Assembly (NCBI GenBank): GCA_019914995.1
Contig: CM034134.1
Coordinates: forward strand, 6,952,463-7,016,462
DNA length: 64,000 bases
DNA from: Acanthochlamys bracteata
Lineage: Eukaryota > Streptophyta > Magnoliopsida > Pandanales > Velloziaceae
Direction: 5' to 3'
Shown here: positions 22,901 to 36,541 of the stretch, one piece after another
Position numbering within the stretch: the stretch's first letter is position 1
How the letters are laid out: every line of letters starts with the position of its first letter
Notes under the pieces: model-generated
What the model was told of the DNA's origin: nothing
Database searches by the model: none
Seen by the model: the letters and a program-made list of their open reading frames with translations, nothing else
Program-made: the position numbers and the translations under genes

Positions 22901-25284
22901 ATTCAAATTTCTACTGATAGCAAAGATGCGATAAGGACTATGCTCATGGAAAAACAACAATTGATGATCGGTTGTCTTTCCTCGTGTTTATGTCATTCAG
23001 AGGCATTCAGGTTCTTTGGAAGGAAGGAATGAAGGAAGCGAGTTGAGCTTTAAAAACACATGAAACAGTGAGGGTTGGAGCGTTACTAAGATACTTTTAT
23101 ATCTAAAACCTGAATGATGTGGCACTGAATTGAGGAAATTTCTCTCAAAGAAATCACATTCTAGCTTCTTAGTTATTTTAGTCCTTATCAGGTACAATTT
23201 TATTTGCATTAGGTCACTAACATGGTTCCCATTCTAGGTTATATGGACTTCGAGGGTAGTTTTCAAGATTCTTGTGACTTTGACTTTGAGGGTAGTTTTC
23301 TAGATTCTTGTGATTTTTGAGGGTAGTTTAATCAACTATATCTTTGGAATTATATTTGCGATATCGTTTGGAGCTAAATGTTGCACAAAATGTATCAACA
23401 AGGGCAAAGGTTGAGTGTCGGAGAAATAAGAATCATGTAGATACCGGGATGATGGAAGTAGATCATGTAGATACTGGGATGATAAAAATAAGAAAATTTG
23501 TGTGGCACCAATTGGGTATAAGATAAGGGATTCATTTGATATGGGTTGGGTGTATTGGATAGACTATTAGAAACACTATTAGAATAACGAAATGTTAAAA
23601 TTGCCACCGGTCTAAATAGATAGACAACCAGATATCAATGAAAAACTTCATAGAAAGTTTTTGTAATTAATTTTCTTACTGAAAACTGGTCATTCTTTTC
23701 TTGTTCTTGTTTAGAAAAGCATTTATGGGGCGTTGCTCCTGTTTTTCAGCTGTTGTTTAAGATTATGAAGATATTGTGGAGCTGAGTTGGCTCATGCAAT
23801 TTGGTTTGCATATTGATGGGTAGTGATGAGGATCAGGAGAAGAAACTTATTGATGCACCTAATCTTTTTCTGTAGTCCTTATTGAAATAACTAGCAATAA
23901 CCTTACGTGTTGCTACAGGTTAACTCAATTACGAGAACATGGAATATTTTTCTAAATTAATTACTAACATGATCTTATAGAACCATTGAAAAAGTTTGAA
24001 ATTTATTTATGTAATAAAATGGTTATGAAATTGTACGTTTACGGCATCTAGTTGCAAAGATGTTATACTTGATATTGATTTATGCCTTTTCATAATGATA
24101 TGAGAATGAATATACGTTTCATATTTGAATTTATGAAAACATAAAAATAGCAAAATCTTACTCGTAGAGACTTGAAAGTGAATGTTGGGAAAAAAAAGAA
24201 GTTGAAATTTGAAGAAATACAGAATGGACGTTGTGGCTCACCAAGAATGCCCTATGCCCAACTTTTGTATGTAGAAATTTGGTGATTCAATTAATTCAAA
24301 TAATAGTACACCTGGAAAAGTCTACAACATTTTGTGGAGAAGCTCAACGTTTTCGTTTGTTACAACCTCTTTTTTCTTTAATGTGTAGAGAAACTCTGGG
24401 AATTGCTAGTGTGGTTGCTGCAATGCTTGGTTTATCTATTCTTCTTCTTCTTGGTGTCTTGGATTGGAATGATTGCTTAAGTGAGAAGTCTGCTTGGGAT
24501 ACATTGGCTTGGTTTGCAGTTCTTGTTGGTATGGCTGGCCAACTTACAAATCTTGGAATTGTTAATTGGATGTCGAATTGTGTAGCAACATCTCTTCAAT
24601 CACTTTCATTGAGCTGGCCAGCAGCATTTCTTGTTCTTCAAGCATCCTACTTTGCGACTCATTATCTTTTTGCAAGTCAGACTGGTCACGTGGGTGCTTT
24701 GTACTCGGCATTTCTTGCTATGCATATTGCTGCTGGTGTGCCTGCAGTCTTGTCTTCCCTTGCTTTGGCCTTCAATACTAATCTTTTTGGTGCATTGACA
24801 CATTACAGCAGCGGTCAGGCTGCTGTATATTATGGAGGTATGCTTCTATTTTACTTCTGGTATAGTCTTCTGAGATAGTATCCTCTTGTTTTTTCTTTTG
24901 TTTTAGTTTTTTGTCTTTTCTTAAATCTAGGAGGTTTAGGTTGTTATTAGCCTTCCGAAGATTCAGTTAGAAGTTATAGTAGCAGTAGACGAAAATAGAA
25001 GTCTATGACCATTTTGCAAGTAGGAAAGATATACTTTGTAGATGCAGATAGTTTTAGGACTCTTACCATATTTTGGCAATAACCATTTGCCCCTATTGCT
25101 CTTAAATGATCTTATGCTGTTACATTACTAACATCAGGTGATTTTTGACTTGTCATTTTCCTATGCAGCTGGATATGTTGAGCTTCCTGATGTGTTCAGG
25201 TTGGGTTTTGTTATGGCTTTGGTAAACGCTTCAATATGGACCATCATAGGAACATTTTGGTGGAAATTTTTAGGCTTGTACTGA
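19908..25284 (+). CDS. DIT1: Plastid dicarboxylate (2-oxoglutarate/malate or glutamate/malate) translocator
   Basis: Chloroplast inner-envelope carrier of the SLC13-like DASS family, linking photorespiratory nitrogen assimilation to carbon skeletons by counter-exchange with malate. Exons are 19908-20735, 22079-22392, 24389-24837 and 25169-25284 (TGA), with lengths adding to 1707 nt (568 aa). Residues 1-75 are Ser/Arg/Pro-rich and acid-poor, as in a plastid transit peptide. A run of seven Pro follows. The membrane region contains APAMPSTTARAGG, SAGNSSALFLTAAAQNL, SEKSAWDTLAWFAVLVGMAG and LTHYSSGQAAVYYG, and the protein ends WWKFLGLY, all family hallmarks. No defects are seen. DiT1 is favoured over DiT2 only from general resemblance (about 60 percent sure); the family is certain. 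The Met is the first in frame after a CT-rich leader. Confidence 0.94.
20736..22078 (+). other. Intron 1 of the dicarboxylate translocator gene
   Basis: 1343 bases, GTGTGTG...TTACAG. Nothing besides intron sequence was recognised. Confidence 0.85.
22393..24388 (+). other. Intron 2 of the dicarboxylate translocator gene, with small tandem repeats
   Basis: 1996 bases, GTAAGTC...GTGTAG. It holds a 35-40 base tandem repeat around GAGGGTAGTTTTC (23246-23330) and a pair of ATCATGTAGATAC-GGGATGAT units (23432-23483). No nested gene was seen. Confidence 0.8.
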
Positions 25285-27100
25285 GCCTAAACGTTCTGTA
25301 AGTTTCTAAAGTTTCGTCAACCAATCATTGAGCATTCTTTTCTTTTGTACTATCATAATCATAAAATTTTGATTTGGATGTCATTCTCTGTTAGATGCCA
25401 TTCTTAATCATGTTGATATTACTGTAGATGGATTTTCTGATCTTATTTTCCTATTTAATGGGTTTTAATCTTTCTTCTGTATTATGTCCAATATCGTATT
25501 GATGACTAACATTTCTTGTGATGCTGATTTGCACATAGCATTATTGAGAGATTAATGTGATCAAATTCATCTTAAGGCTATAGATTGCTGATATTTTGGT
25601 CTTTTAAAACCTTAATGTCAGTTACTTACAAAAAGTTGGAGAAAAATGAAAACTACTTCCGGAAGTAGGAGATAAATTTAGAGTCATCAATTGATGAACT
25701 TTGTTGTACTTGCACAAATTGAAAAGCCTTTATTCACTTTAAAATAGAATGACAGGAATATTATTACCCTGGATAGTAAGACGCAAATGCTTAAGTTTTT
25801 TCTTCTGTCGAATAGATTTGTTTGGAAGCCATAGGGTCAAATCTCTGGATCAGATTGTTTATTATCTGTATCAAGAACCAAGGAAAGAATTATAGTAGAA
25901 GCTAATATTTTCCAATGGATGCAATGCAAATAACTTAAAGTACCTGAGATGTCTGAAATTGGAACTGACAGTTAAAGTTTCTGTTAATAGTTTGGCAACA
26001 CAATAGAAGACGACAGCTTACCTTAGAGTGATGGTACATAGTCCAAGGAGTAAGGCTACTTGGATGGCTAGCATGAGCAATTCGCGATGGAGGTCATTGT
26101 TTTGTTAGAGGTTTGTCATTGTGCATTGTTTTCAAGTACCATCTAAAAATATATACACTTCAACCTCAAATAAGTTTTAAGGTGGTTGTGACCTTAATAA
26201 GTAGCAGTTTGAGGTCAAGACTAGGAGTATTCGTGGCTTTGAGCGAGTGATAATGTACTTTGATGAATGAGGGTCTGAGACTAGTACTAAATTCTAAGGT
26301 GTCTAGCATATGACAATTTGTTGCCTGGATCTTGTTGTAGTAGATGTATTAAGGATGAAATATCCAATACTACTACGAAAAGATTCACTAGTTAGCATTC
26401 ATTTTACCACAGTCGGTAAGAATACTGATGTGACAAACATATGAATAATGATATCTATGGGCTTGCTTAATAGTGTTTCTGATTATCAAGAAGCTGCAAA
26501 AGAAAGATTACATACTTTTTCACTTTCATGAGATTACATACTTTTTCGCTTTCATGAGATTAAATAGCTGGGTTTTATGTAGGACCAAGTTCACCTCTTT
26601 TTGAAGACAACTTGTTATCAACAATGAGCTAAAAGTCTTTTTAATGTCATCAACATGGACAGTACCTGTATAAAAGGATTCTGGATGGCCCATTTCTTGA
26701 TGACTTTGTTTTAAGTTCTCATTCGGTTGCCAAACTTAGGAATTTCTGTGAATATTTTTCTTGATAACTTGAAGGGTGGAAACATGAGTTCCCATTTGCT
26801 GCTAGGATGATATGTATGTGATACTATTAGTTTAACATTGAGGTTTTACTTCTTATTTTTTATGCTTTTCTTGAGTCAAACTTTTACCTTCGGTGCTTCT
26901 TCTATCTGCCAAGTTTGAGAAATTTCTATTAAATTGTTGGAGATGAATGAATTTTCCTTGTAGGTTTGCTCAACTTAGATTCCCGTTTTGTCTTGATTCT
27001 GGCTATTTCACATTTGTTTGCTTGTGCACTTATATTTCTACTTCTCTCGAGTCTTGGGGGGACGTTTGGTTGCGATTCTAACTCCAATTCATTCCAAATA
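25285..27100. other. 3' flank of the DiT gene, no gene seen
   Basis: 3' UTR followed by ordinary intergenic sequence. No homology or structure could be supported. Confidence 0.5.
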
Positions 27101-27119
27101 ACCACTTCAGGGCTATGTG

Positions 27120-27370
27120 GCAACGCTTATTTGAAAAATTATTAATTTTTTATTTTATGTTTTTTAATAAATTTTTTACAATATTTTGCATAATCTATTT
27201 AAAAATTTTAAAAGTATAAAAGAACTATAAAAAAAATTTATGTAGTGAGATTTTTATTGCTTATTTTATTAATTTTTTAAAGCAAAATAGTAGAGATTGT
27301 TTATCGAAATATGACAAATATCTTCATTTTAAAAATGTTTAATCTATAAGCACTTTGGAACGCTCTTTTC
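27120..27370. repeat. MITE family A copy
   Basis: Shares the TTTTTATTTTATGTTTTTTAATAAAT interior and a right end GCACTTTGGAACGCTC. It is immediately followed by a second copy (about 27360-27980) that is split by the foldback element. Confidence 0.5.
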
Positions 27371-27445
27371 GTATTTTTTAATAAATTTTTTATAATATTT
27401 TACAAAATTATTTTAAATTTTAAAAAATATAAAAAATCATGTCAT

Positions 27446-27862
27446 TATATATATATATTTGTGAGAAAGATAGGGATACTTTAGTTCTTATGCACACTCC
27501 GGCGCACTTCATGGTCATTCGTGGCGATGGAAATTTTCAAATTCAATCTCTATTATTGGATATTAAAAACTATGAGTTGTTGACATGTTGACAAAATAAT
27601 TTTAATCAGAGTACAAATCGATTTTTATTCGATCACTTGATCATGATGACTTAAAAAGAAAAAATATATATATTGTTAGTTTTTACTATTTGTATCATTA
27701 TAATCAAGTGGCCGGATGGAGTTAATTTGTATTCCAATTAAGATAAAATTTTATCAATGTGTTACCGATTCATAGTTTTTAATAGCTAATAGTAGAGATT
27801 GGATTTGAAAATCTTCACGGTCACAAACGGCCATAGAGTGTGCATGAAGATTAAAGTGTTTT

Positions 27863-27894
<32 letters not shown>
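27446..27894. mobile_element. Foldback element inserted in a (TA)n tract
   Basis: Two imperfect arms of about 190 bases, 27470-27660 and 27690-27868, are inverted copies (e.g. CTTATGCACACTC against CTTCATGCACACTC; TATTAAAAACTATGA in both). (TA)n lies on both sides (27446-27457 and 27867-27894). Insertion into TA microsatellites is known for rice Micron elements; that this belongs to the same class is inference. No ORF. Confidence 0.7.
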
Positions 27895-27899
<5 letters not shown>

Positions 27900-28576
27900 A
27901 TTAGACAAAAAAAGTTAAATTTATTTTTTAAAAAATTTTAAAATAGTTTTTATTTTATAAGCATTTTCAAACGCTTGATCTTATTATATCCATCACGGAA
28001 CTTTAGTACTGACTCTAATCTCAGTCAAGTGTTAGTTGAAAGTTAACTAAAATTTTTTCCTCTTTCTATGGTTTCATCCTATGATATAGGTTAAGTTATT
28101 AAAATGTCTTCTCTCTGACATATGGTAGGGACTGGGGTTTTGATAGTAGGAGTCCCTATGCCTGGCATTGCTCTAGGTCTTGGATGAGGTGCACTGTGAT
28201 TGCTCTCCATCTTGTAGCATTACCTAAAAGAAATTGCATCACTTTCTTGGCGAGATGGGAACTTGATAAGTGCATGTCCAGCAGTGTGGGTTGAGTTCAA
28301 TTTACCTCCTATTTTAGCGTGAGCTGATAACTAATACTAGACCAAGGAAATATGATGAATATATATAGGAAATGAGAACTATGCGTCGTTAGATGATTTA
28401 TTATATTCCAAGTTGTTGATGTGCCAAGCTATGTTTGGCTGAAAATATAGACTTCTAACTCATATCATCTCGTGTCGGGTTTTAGTAGAGGATGTGGATC
28501 TTGAGCTCTGATGTTAGGCTAATTTTTTGGGTTAACTTGTGGAGTTGGCAGAATTTCACGATGAACTCTACCAATT

Positions 28577-28832
28577 CTTAGGGAGCGTTTGGGAGGGGAC
28601 GTTTAGTAATGTTTTTTTAAAATGAACAATATTTTTATTTAATTTTAAAATATCAATTTTATTATTTAAAAAATTAATAAATATAAGTAATATAAGATTT
28701 ATTATAAAAAAATTTTGATATTTTTTAACTTTTTAAATACAATATTATATAAAATTATAAAAATTTATTAAAAATATGAATTGAAATTTCAAAATTATTT
28801 TTAAAAAATTTAATGCTAAACGGCTCCTAAAA
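28577..28832. repeat. MITE family A-like copy
   Basis: Left end AGGGAGCGTTTGGGAGG and right end AAACGGCTCCT form inverted termini around an A+T-rich core. Confidence 0.5.
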
Positions 28833-31800
28833 GGGAGCAGAAAAGTTGTTGGGTTGAATTAAAGTTGAGCTAAACTTATTTGTCATTCAAAATCAGTTGC
28901 ACTCTAAATCTGATTAGCTTTTATTTGTGCATCTATTCAAGACATGGATTAGCTATGCTAGTGAAACGGGGAGAGTTAGCGTCATTATTAACTCCTAACT
29001 CAGACACTTTTGGCTTAATTAAACTCTCGTCGCACTTATCCCTACCCGACCCAATGGTGCAAGCAGTGTTACGATGACCTGATACCTAGATCGGGTTATC
29101 CGTCCAGTTAGATAATTTTGAAATGTGAAGTAAAGGAAGAGTCGATGGGACGTTGTTCGAACCGTACAATCTAATCACTGGGAGTGAGAATCTTTAGGGG
29201 AGGATATGTAGCAGAACGTTATTGGCCTTCAAAGCAAAAACCGTACCATTAGATAACAAAGGAAATGTTTCATTCAGGGGGAGAGGACCAAACGTGGAGG
29301 ACAGCTCTTTGTTTTAGACCCCCTACCAAACAGCACTTCCTAGTCAACAATTACCAGTAAGTAGACAAGTAGGTAATGCTAGTGAAAACCTTTTTGCCTA
29401 ACGAAAGCCTCCAATTCACAAGTTCAGATCCCTTAAAAACAATCTAAGCCATCATTCTCTTTGACAAGTGTTTTGATTTGCTTTGCTTTTCACTTTTTTT
29501 TTTTCGTTTTGAAGATTCTCTTGCTCAAAGGAAATGAAATGTCATGTAATTCATGACTTGTAAGGTTAGTTATAGTGCCTTTTGAGGGTAACTTTTAAAA
29601 TTGAAAATTTCCTGTAAAATATGTTTGTAAATGATTATCATATACTCAAAAAAGAATGGTTACATTGATATTGGGGTATTGCTAGCTTATACATTCTAGT
29701 TAAAATTTGATTCCAAAGTCTAACTAGCAGCATCGTAGTCTTCTATTCTATCTTATAAAGATTGTTTCTCTCTCTATAGGACCAAGGGTTTTAGTGGGGA
29801 AAAAAAGGCTTTTAATTTGGTGAGCACCCAAAAAGTTTTCGCCTGCACTTTTTATGCAATCATGACCGATGCTATGAGTTTCAAATTGATACCTATCACC
29901 TTTTTTTCCCCAGTCTTTTTAGAATTTCTCCCTTCTCATATGGCAGGCACCATGCACGAGCAAGAAAAAAACTCCATGACCAGTGCACTGAAAGACACGT
30001 AAACACGACTTCACTTTATACTCAACACACGATAGTTAAATATCCAAAAAATTATCAGTACCTAACTTTCTATATCATTTTATGTACCATTTTTTTTCAA
30101 AATCAATCTTTTATGTTCGAATACTAATCACAAAACATATATCCAAAACCCTTCAGCCTAATTATTTTACTTTTTCTTCATTCAATGTTAGTGGTGCCTC
30201 ACGTACAACTCTTAGCAGTAATATATGGGTCCGCATGTTTGCTAGGAAGAGTTATAAGGAGTTGCATTTTTCAATCTTGTATTCGTTGTTGTTGAAGTGT
30301 ATATATATTTTTGAAAGCAATTGCTCTTAGCATTTGTTCACTTTTGCAAGTAAGTGATTGGGAAGTAATTTTCTTCTGTTGGAAAATTAATTTTGGATAA
30401 TTTTCATTGTTAACGTTTATAAGTTTATTTTTTTCTCACTTTTTAGAAACTTATTTTCAAATAATACACTTTATTATGGAAAGTGCGTTCAAGAAACACG
30501 ACACCACTTCACCATCTCTCACAATCACACAGTAGTACTCCTCCCTCTCTTTTCTTTTGCTAGTGTGCCTTTTTCTTTTTCACTCTATGGCGACTTGGAG
30601 ATGGTACAGGGATTCCTTCTAGTGGCCAGTGGAGCCAAAAGAGATGTGGAAAAACACCGAGATATTGCTTTCTAAACCCCTTGCAAGAAAAGGTGTTTTG
30701 GATAGTTGCATGCAATTCCAAACTCAGTATCCCACCATTTGACAGATAAATTTCATTTCAATTATTTAGATTAAATAGGATATCTTTGAATCCTAGAGGA
30801 CACCAAATACAACGTTCTTTCACTATCTTTCTTTCTTTCAATATGCAAATCTTTGCAAGTAGAGTCCATCAAATACATAGTTCCTTATTATGGGAGCCTC
30901 AAAATTGTTTTGCCCGTGTGTTTTTTTACATAAATGTTATCTAGTCGAACTTAGCACTACATGTTATGGATTAAATGCTAGATGGTTGAGTGGTGTTGTT
31001 GTTGCATCCTCCTACCAATTAGCTTAGATGGCTTACATTGTTTGTTTACGCCTTTTTTCGAAGTGAAGCTTCACGTTTAGAGCGTATGTTATTTGTTTGA
31101 AAGTGAGATTTTAAAAATATGGGTTTGTAAAAGAAAATTATAAAATAAATATTACAAGTGATCGCTAGTGATTTTTTAACTTGTGATGAAGTAAACAAGG
31201 GACGAGGTTTGGATTTGCAAATAATGATTTACAAATGTAGAATTTATCAATGAGGGACCCAATCTTGCCCACCCCCCCAAAAAAAAAAACTTTTTTCATA
31301 CTTTTCTTTGTAGCTGTTGTACTTTTGTTTTGATTCCCTCTGCCATGTAAGGAAAGTGATCAATGGAGAAAGAACAAAAAAATGAAAACGAAAGTGTTGG
31401 TGTTGCCGGCTCCTTTCATTGTGGGTGAGTGAGACACTGGAGGTTTTTTGTTTTCATGTGAGCCATTTCAACATCAAACCTATTAGCTTGAACTTGGAAG
31501 TAGATTAAAAAAAAATTGAGACCCTATTTTTACCAAGGTATTTAAGTTCTGTTTTTTGTTATAAAAACCATTGCTTTGGTAATTTCATTTAGGACGTATA
31601 TCAGTTATGTTGAAATTTTTAAGAATTTCTAACAAACTTAATTTTCAAATACGAAAATTTCACTTATTTTTCAAATTCAGTTTTTAAATAACTCACTTTC
31701 GTGTAACTAAACGAGCCCACAGTAGGTTCGATAGAATTTTAGGAATTCGTAACGCTATTCTTCCTTGGATACACTTCCATTTCCAATTATCATCGCGTTA

Positions 31801-34800
31801 ATCTTTGAACGCTCGTTTGGAGAAGAAGTATGTCATCTTATGCCTACGATATTTATAAAAAAAAAAAGGTGTACATAAATTTCTTGTTGGTGAATTTGTG
31901 TAGCTAGTATGTGATCTCAATGAAAGAAGTATGTCATCTCTGATTGCTAGTAAAATTTTGGCACCAAGCAGTTTTGTTAAAGCTAAATAAATTATGGAAT
32001 AGATTATCCAATTAACTTTCATAAGCCAATAGGAAGTAGTAGGAGGAGCTGTAAAGTGACCGAGAAAAAGCTTTAAGTACTTTTTGCATCGGTTCCTCTA
32101 CAATGTTTGAGTCTGTTTAAGAGAGAGTTGGGTTAAATTTCTGTCCTTGTAGGGCTTGTGAGTTACATGCCGAGTGACTGGCTGGCTATTAACTTGTTGC
32201 CTTGATTTTGCGGAAGGTGTTCCGATAGGTTCTTTCTTATGATACCAAGAGCATGTTCTAATGTCACTGGACTTCTTTAGTCTCTTCAAATTTTAACTTC
32301 AAACTATTTCATGTGTTTTAATTGACACTCTAAATTTTTTTAATTTTTATATCAAATTTTATTTCTATCAAAATCTTAATATAAATTTTATTTTACATAT
32401 TTTAGTTATCATTATTTTATCAAATTCTAATTTTTAATGAATTTTATTTTTAAAAAACTTATTTTCACATAACTTATTTTTACGCAATTAAAACACGACT
32501 TAAGAATATATTTTTTTAGATTGTTTTTTAATTATACGGAATTTATTTTTGCTCTATCGAATTTTGAGTTTGAACTTATTTTCTATGTTATAATTTACTC
32601 CAAACTTACAAAAAATTATCTCTAATTTTTTTTACTAAATTAAGTTTTATTAAACTCAATTTTATAAAATTTATTTTCAAAAAAAGTGACTTTTATACAG
32701 AAGAATGCATTCTAAAACTAATTGTTGTTCTGTACCACAATTTTGTTTTGTTATATACTTGTGGAAGACTTTTTATGGGTGTAAAAACTTTCAGTCAAGA
32801 ATTTATAAACTTCTTCGACTAACTTAAAGGAAAGATTAAATATGATTTGATACTTATTATCGTAATAGATGGTAAGTCTAAATCGAAAACCAATTGATTT
32901 GGACCACACGGTACACAAAATTTAATAGCAGTGTTGGCTATTGAAAACTGAGTAACCTTATCAACTTCAAATCTTTGACCGAATATTTTTAAATTCTTTT
33001 AAAATAAGAATTTTTTAATTTTAAAATAACAATAATTATTAATCAAATTTATGATGTAGAATTTTTTATATTTTTTAAATTAAAAAATAAGTAAAATATT
33101 TTTAAAAATATGAAATAAAAAAAATAAGTTCTTTTAAACATCCACTTGGACAGTTGGACTTTTGATAGCTTAAAATTAAGTAACGTGACTTTTGGGAGCT
33201 TATCTAACAGCTGTATAGTGTTTATAAGCAAAACAACTTCTTCAACATGAGATAGTGAGAGTTTTGGGGCTCGTTTACTTGCGCAAAACTAAGGCTCTGG
33301 AAAATATTTTTAAAAAAAAGTGAATTATTGAGAAAAAACTTTATATGAATAAATTTTAAGATTAGAGTTATTTCGGAGTGGTTTTTTTTTTTTCTGTCGT
33401 TGTTTGAAGTCTTGAGTATTTTGATATATACTTATTCAAATACATGAACAATAAGTTTACTGCCGTCTCAAAATTGAACTATATTGGTTTCATTTCTTAA
33501 AGAAAATCACTTCACATAAAATAAGTGGGCGTTTGATATTGTTTATTTTAAAAATAGTTTTTCAAATTTTTTATTTTACAATTTTTAATATATTTTTTAT
33601 AAAACTTAAAAAGTTTCTTTAAAAATTAAAAAAATATAGAAAAATTTTATATAATAAAATTTTTATTATTTTAAATAAAAAATAAAACTTATTTTTAAAA
33701 ATAAAATAAAATAATTTTATCTAAGAAAATTTATTTTAAAATTGGCACATCCTAAATTCCTGCTAACTTATGGCTTCAAAAATTGAACCATAAATTACTC
33801 AATTGGCAAAAAATGATTGCAAAGTATATTAGTGTTTATTATTCAAATTTTAATTCTCAATTTTATTAAGTTTGAATGTCCCTTCATTCATATGACTTAT
33901 GATTTGTTGCGTCTCTCTTTCAAAAATTAAAATTTTGAAAAATAATTTCTTGGAAAAATGATTCAATAAATTTTAAAATATAAACTATAGTAAAGAACAG
34001 ATAATTCGAAAGTAATTATTTAAAATAAAAAACATTATTGTTTGATGTACAAAAATACATTCTTAATAAGTTGAACCATAATTTACTTAATTAACACATC
34101 AAGTCTAATACTTTTATATACGACAAAAGAATAATAAGTTGAAAATTAAAATTTTCAACATCGAAGCAACTCGCTTCGATGTTGAATCCTGACGGAGAAT
34201 TTTTCTGAATAAAAATATTTTTATTTTATTTAAAAGTAAAATTTTAGTTTTTAATTTAAAAATAAAAATATATAATAATAAAATTATAATGTAAAATATT
34301 ATAGAATATATATATATAATAAAAATTTATATTTTGAAAGTTTAATTCGAATTTTTTTATTTTAAATATTTCTAAACTCTTATTTTAGACATTTCCAAAC
34401 ATTTTAAATTTAGAAACATATCCATGTGGAAATAGAAAACACTAATGTCCAATACAATTTTAGAAATTGTTTGGTTCAGTTTACTTAAAAAAATAATTTT
34501 TTATTTTTTATTTTAGTTTATTAGTATATATTTTTTAAATATTTAAAATTTTAAAAAATAACTTAATTAGAAAATTTTATTATATATTTTTTCATTTTTT
34601 AAAAAATAAAAAAATAAAATTCATTTTTAAAAAAATAAAAATATATTTTATTCTAAAAATATTCCATTCAAAAGTACTCTAACACCCTCTTACTAAGTCA
34701 ATTCCAATCCTACAAGACCACATCATATTTTTTTGGTCCCAATCTTTTGTACGTATACATATGTTTTATGAAGAATATAACCAAATTACGATAGAAATCT

Positions 34801-36300
34801 CGAGACAAACCTACCAAGCACTAAACATCAATACAACAACCTAAAATTTTAATTCAATTATCTCTTGTTTCCCTCTTTGTTCTTGCCATCTTAATTTAAA
34901 TATTTGGAGATAATTATTGAAAAGAAATTTTAAAAAAGAGAAATATTTTAAAAAAAATTTTAAATGAGTTTTATTTTTTATTTTTAAGAAATATAAAAAT
35001 AACTAATAAAAAATTTCACATTATAGAATTTTTTTGTATTTTTAATTTTAAAAAATATGTAAAATATTTTAGAAATTTATTGAAAAATATAAAATAAAAA
35101 ATTGAAAAAAAAATACCATAAATTAATTCTTCATTAACAATTTAATTAATTAAGTTGTTGTGAGAAAAACTCATCATACATGAAGACTCCAAAACCTTGA
35201 ATTTGAAAGCATTTATAATGTACACATGAATAGCAGACCTAAAATCAACCAATGGCATTATTTCTAATACCATATAAACAAACCACTCAATCTCATAATT
35301 TTTATGAAATGTGAATAGTATGATCTTTTTTTTGTAAAACGCGACTTTTAAAAGAATAATTCTTTAAAAATAAAAATTAAAAATTAAATTAATATTAACA
35401 TAATATGGTTTTATCAAGAGTTTTTTTAGATGTAAAGAGCACATTTGAGATTAAAGTACTTATAAAATAGAATTTATTAGAATAAAAAATATTTAAAATT
35501 TTTTTAATAACATGTTTTATTTTTTTATTTAAAATTTTTTATATTTTAAATTTTCTATAAAAACTACGTAATATATTTAATTAGAATGATTAGATAAATA
35601 TTTAGAAAGTTCAACCACACGTATATAAGTAGCTTTTTAAAAACTATCTTCAATTAATTACCGTTGGTGAGCCGAAAGGACAGACCAAACAAAACACTTT
35701 TGATTTTCTTTTTTCCTCAAAAGTTTTTGTGCTTTTGTTTCTTACGCTTTGTTACTACATTAATTACTTACTATCTTTTCATATTAATACAGTAATCAAA
35801 TGCTTGTGTTAAAGCTGCAATCTTGTAGAAAATTGAAATTAGGGAATGATTTTAATGAGAGGCAAATAACTGTTATAAAAAAGTAAACAATATTCTTTAT
35901 GAATTTCACTGTAGCAATTTTAAATTAAATTACTTAAGTAAGGATTTAATATATTAGTGCTACAAATTAAATACATATAAGATTTGATATAAGAAATAAA
36001 TATAATTATTTATTTGATTAAAATATGTCCACCACACCCTGTCTATGTCTTACAAACTTTTGTTCTCATCTTCTCAACAAAATTATTTTTTTTATGAAAA
36101 ACTCCAAATAATTTTAAATAAACTCATTAATTATTTTAAATAATTTTAAAGAAACATATCTCGTGTTCATTTCAATTGAATTTCTTTCACATTTCATTTT
36201 GTTTTGGTTCACTACTACGGTCACCACACACCAACCACACTCTTCTTCTTAACCTAACTCCAGTTATGTTTCTTTCTTTCTTTCTTTGCCTACTCTTCTT
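28833..36300. other. Long A+T-rich intergenic region
   Basis: No gene was recognised over 7.4 kb. It holds many poly-A/T stretches and weak family A MITE remains (about 33528-33745 and 34450-34690). There is also a perfect 14 bp hairpin at 34154-34186. Around 28900-29330 the base composition is less A+T-rich and may be an old retroelement fragment, but no motif could be confirmed. Confidence 0.5.
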
Positions 36301-36303
36301 CTC

Positions 36304-36310
36304 TATATAA
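36304..36310 (+). promoter_or_regulatory. TATA box of the HD-Zip I gene
   Basis: TATATAA preceded by CT-rich sequence and followed within about 60 bases by the long leader. The position suits transcription starting near 36335-36345. Inferred from the motif and spacing only. Confidence 0.5.
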
Positions 36311-36373
36311 GCTGTTTTAGAAACCTATACTTCTCTTGCTTGCTTTCATTTTATTGCTTGCTTTCTTTCTCTG

Positions 36374-36439
36374 ATGATGATTGGTAGTAATAGTAATAGT
36401 ACGAAATTGAACTTTGAGAACAGGAGCAATACGCAGTAG
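36374..36439 (+). CDS. Upstream ORF 1 in the HD-Zip leader (21 aa)
   Basis: Begins with two adjacent ATGs and encodes a short Ser/Asn-rich peptide ending ENRSNTQ before TAG. It is likely in the transcribed leader given the TATA box upstream. No known peptide was recognised; it may simply lower initiation at the main start. Confidence 0.4.
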   Translation: MMIGSNSNSTKLNFENRSNTQ

Positions 36440-36541
36440 TCGTTCAAGAACAAGAACAGAGTTTGCAGTACTGGTGTTTTTTATCTTGTATCTTTGTGAG
36501 TGTGTGTATTTATATTGAGAGAGTTTGAAATATTATTGATC

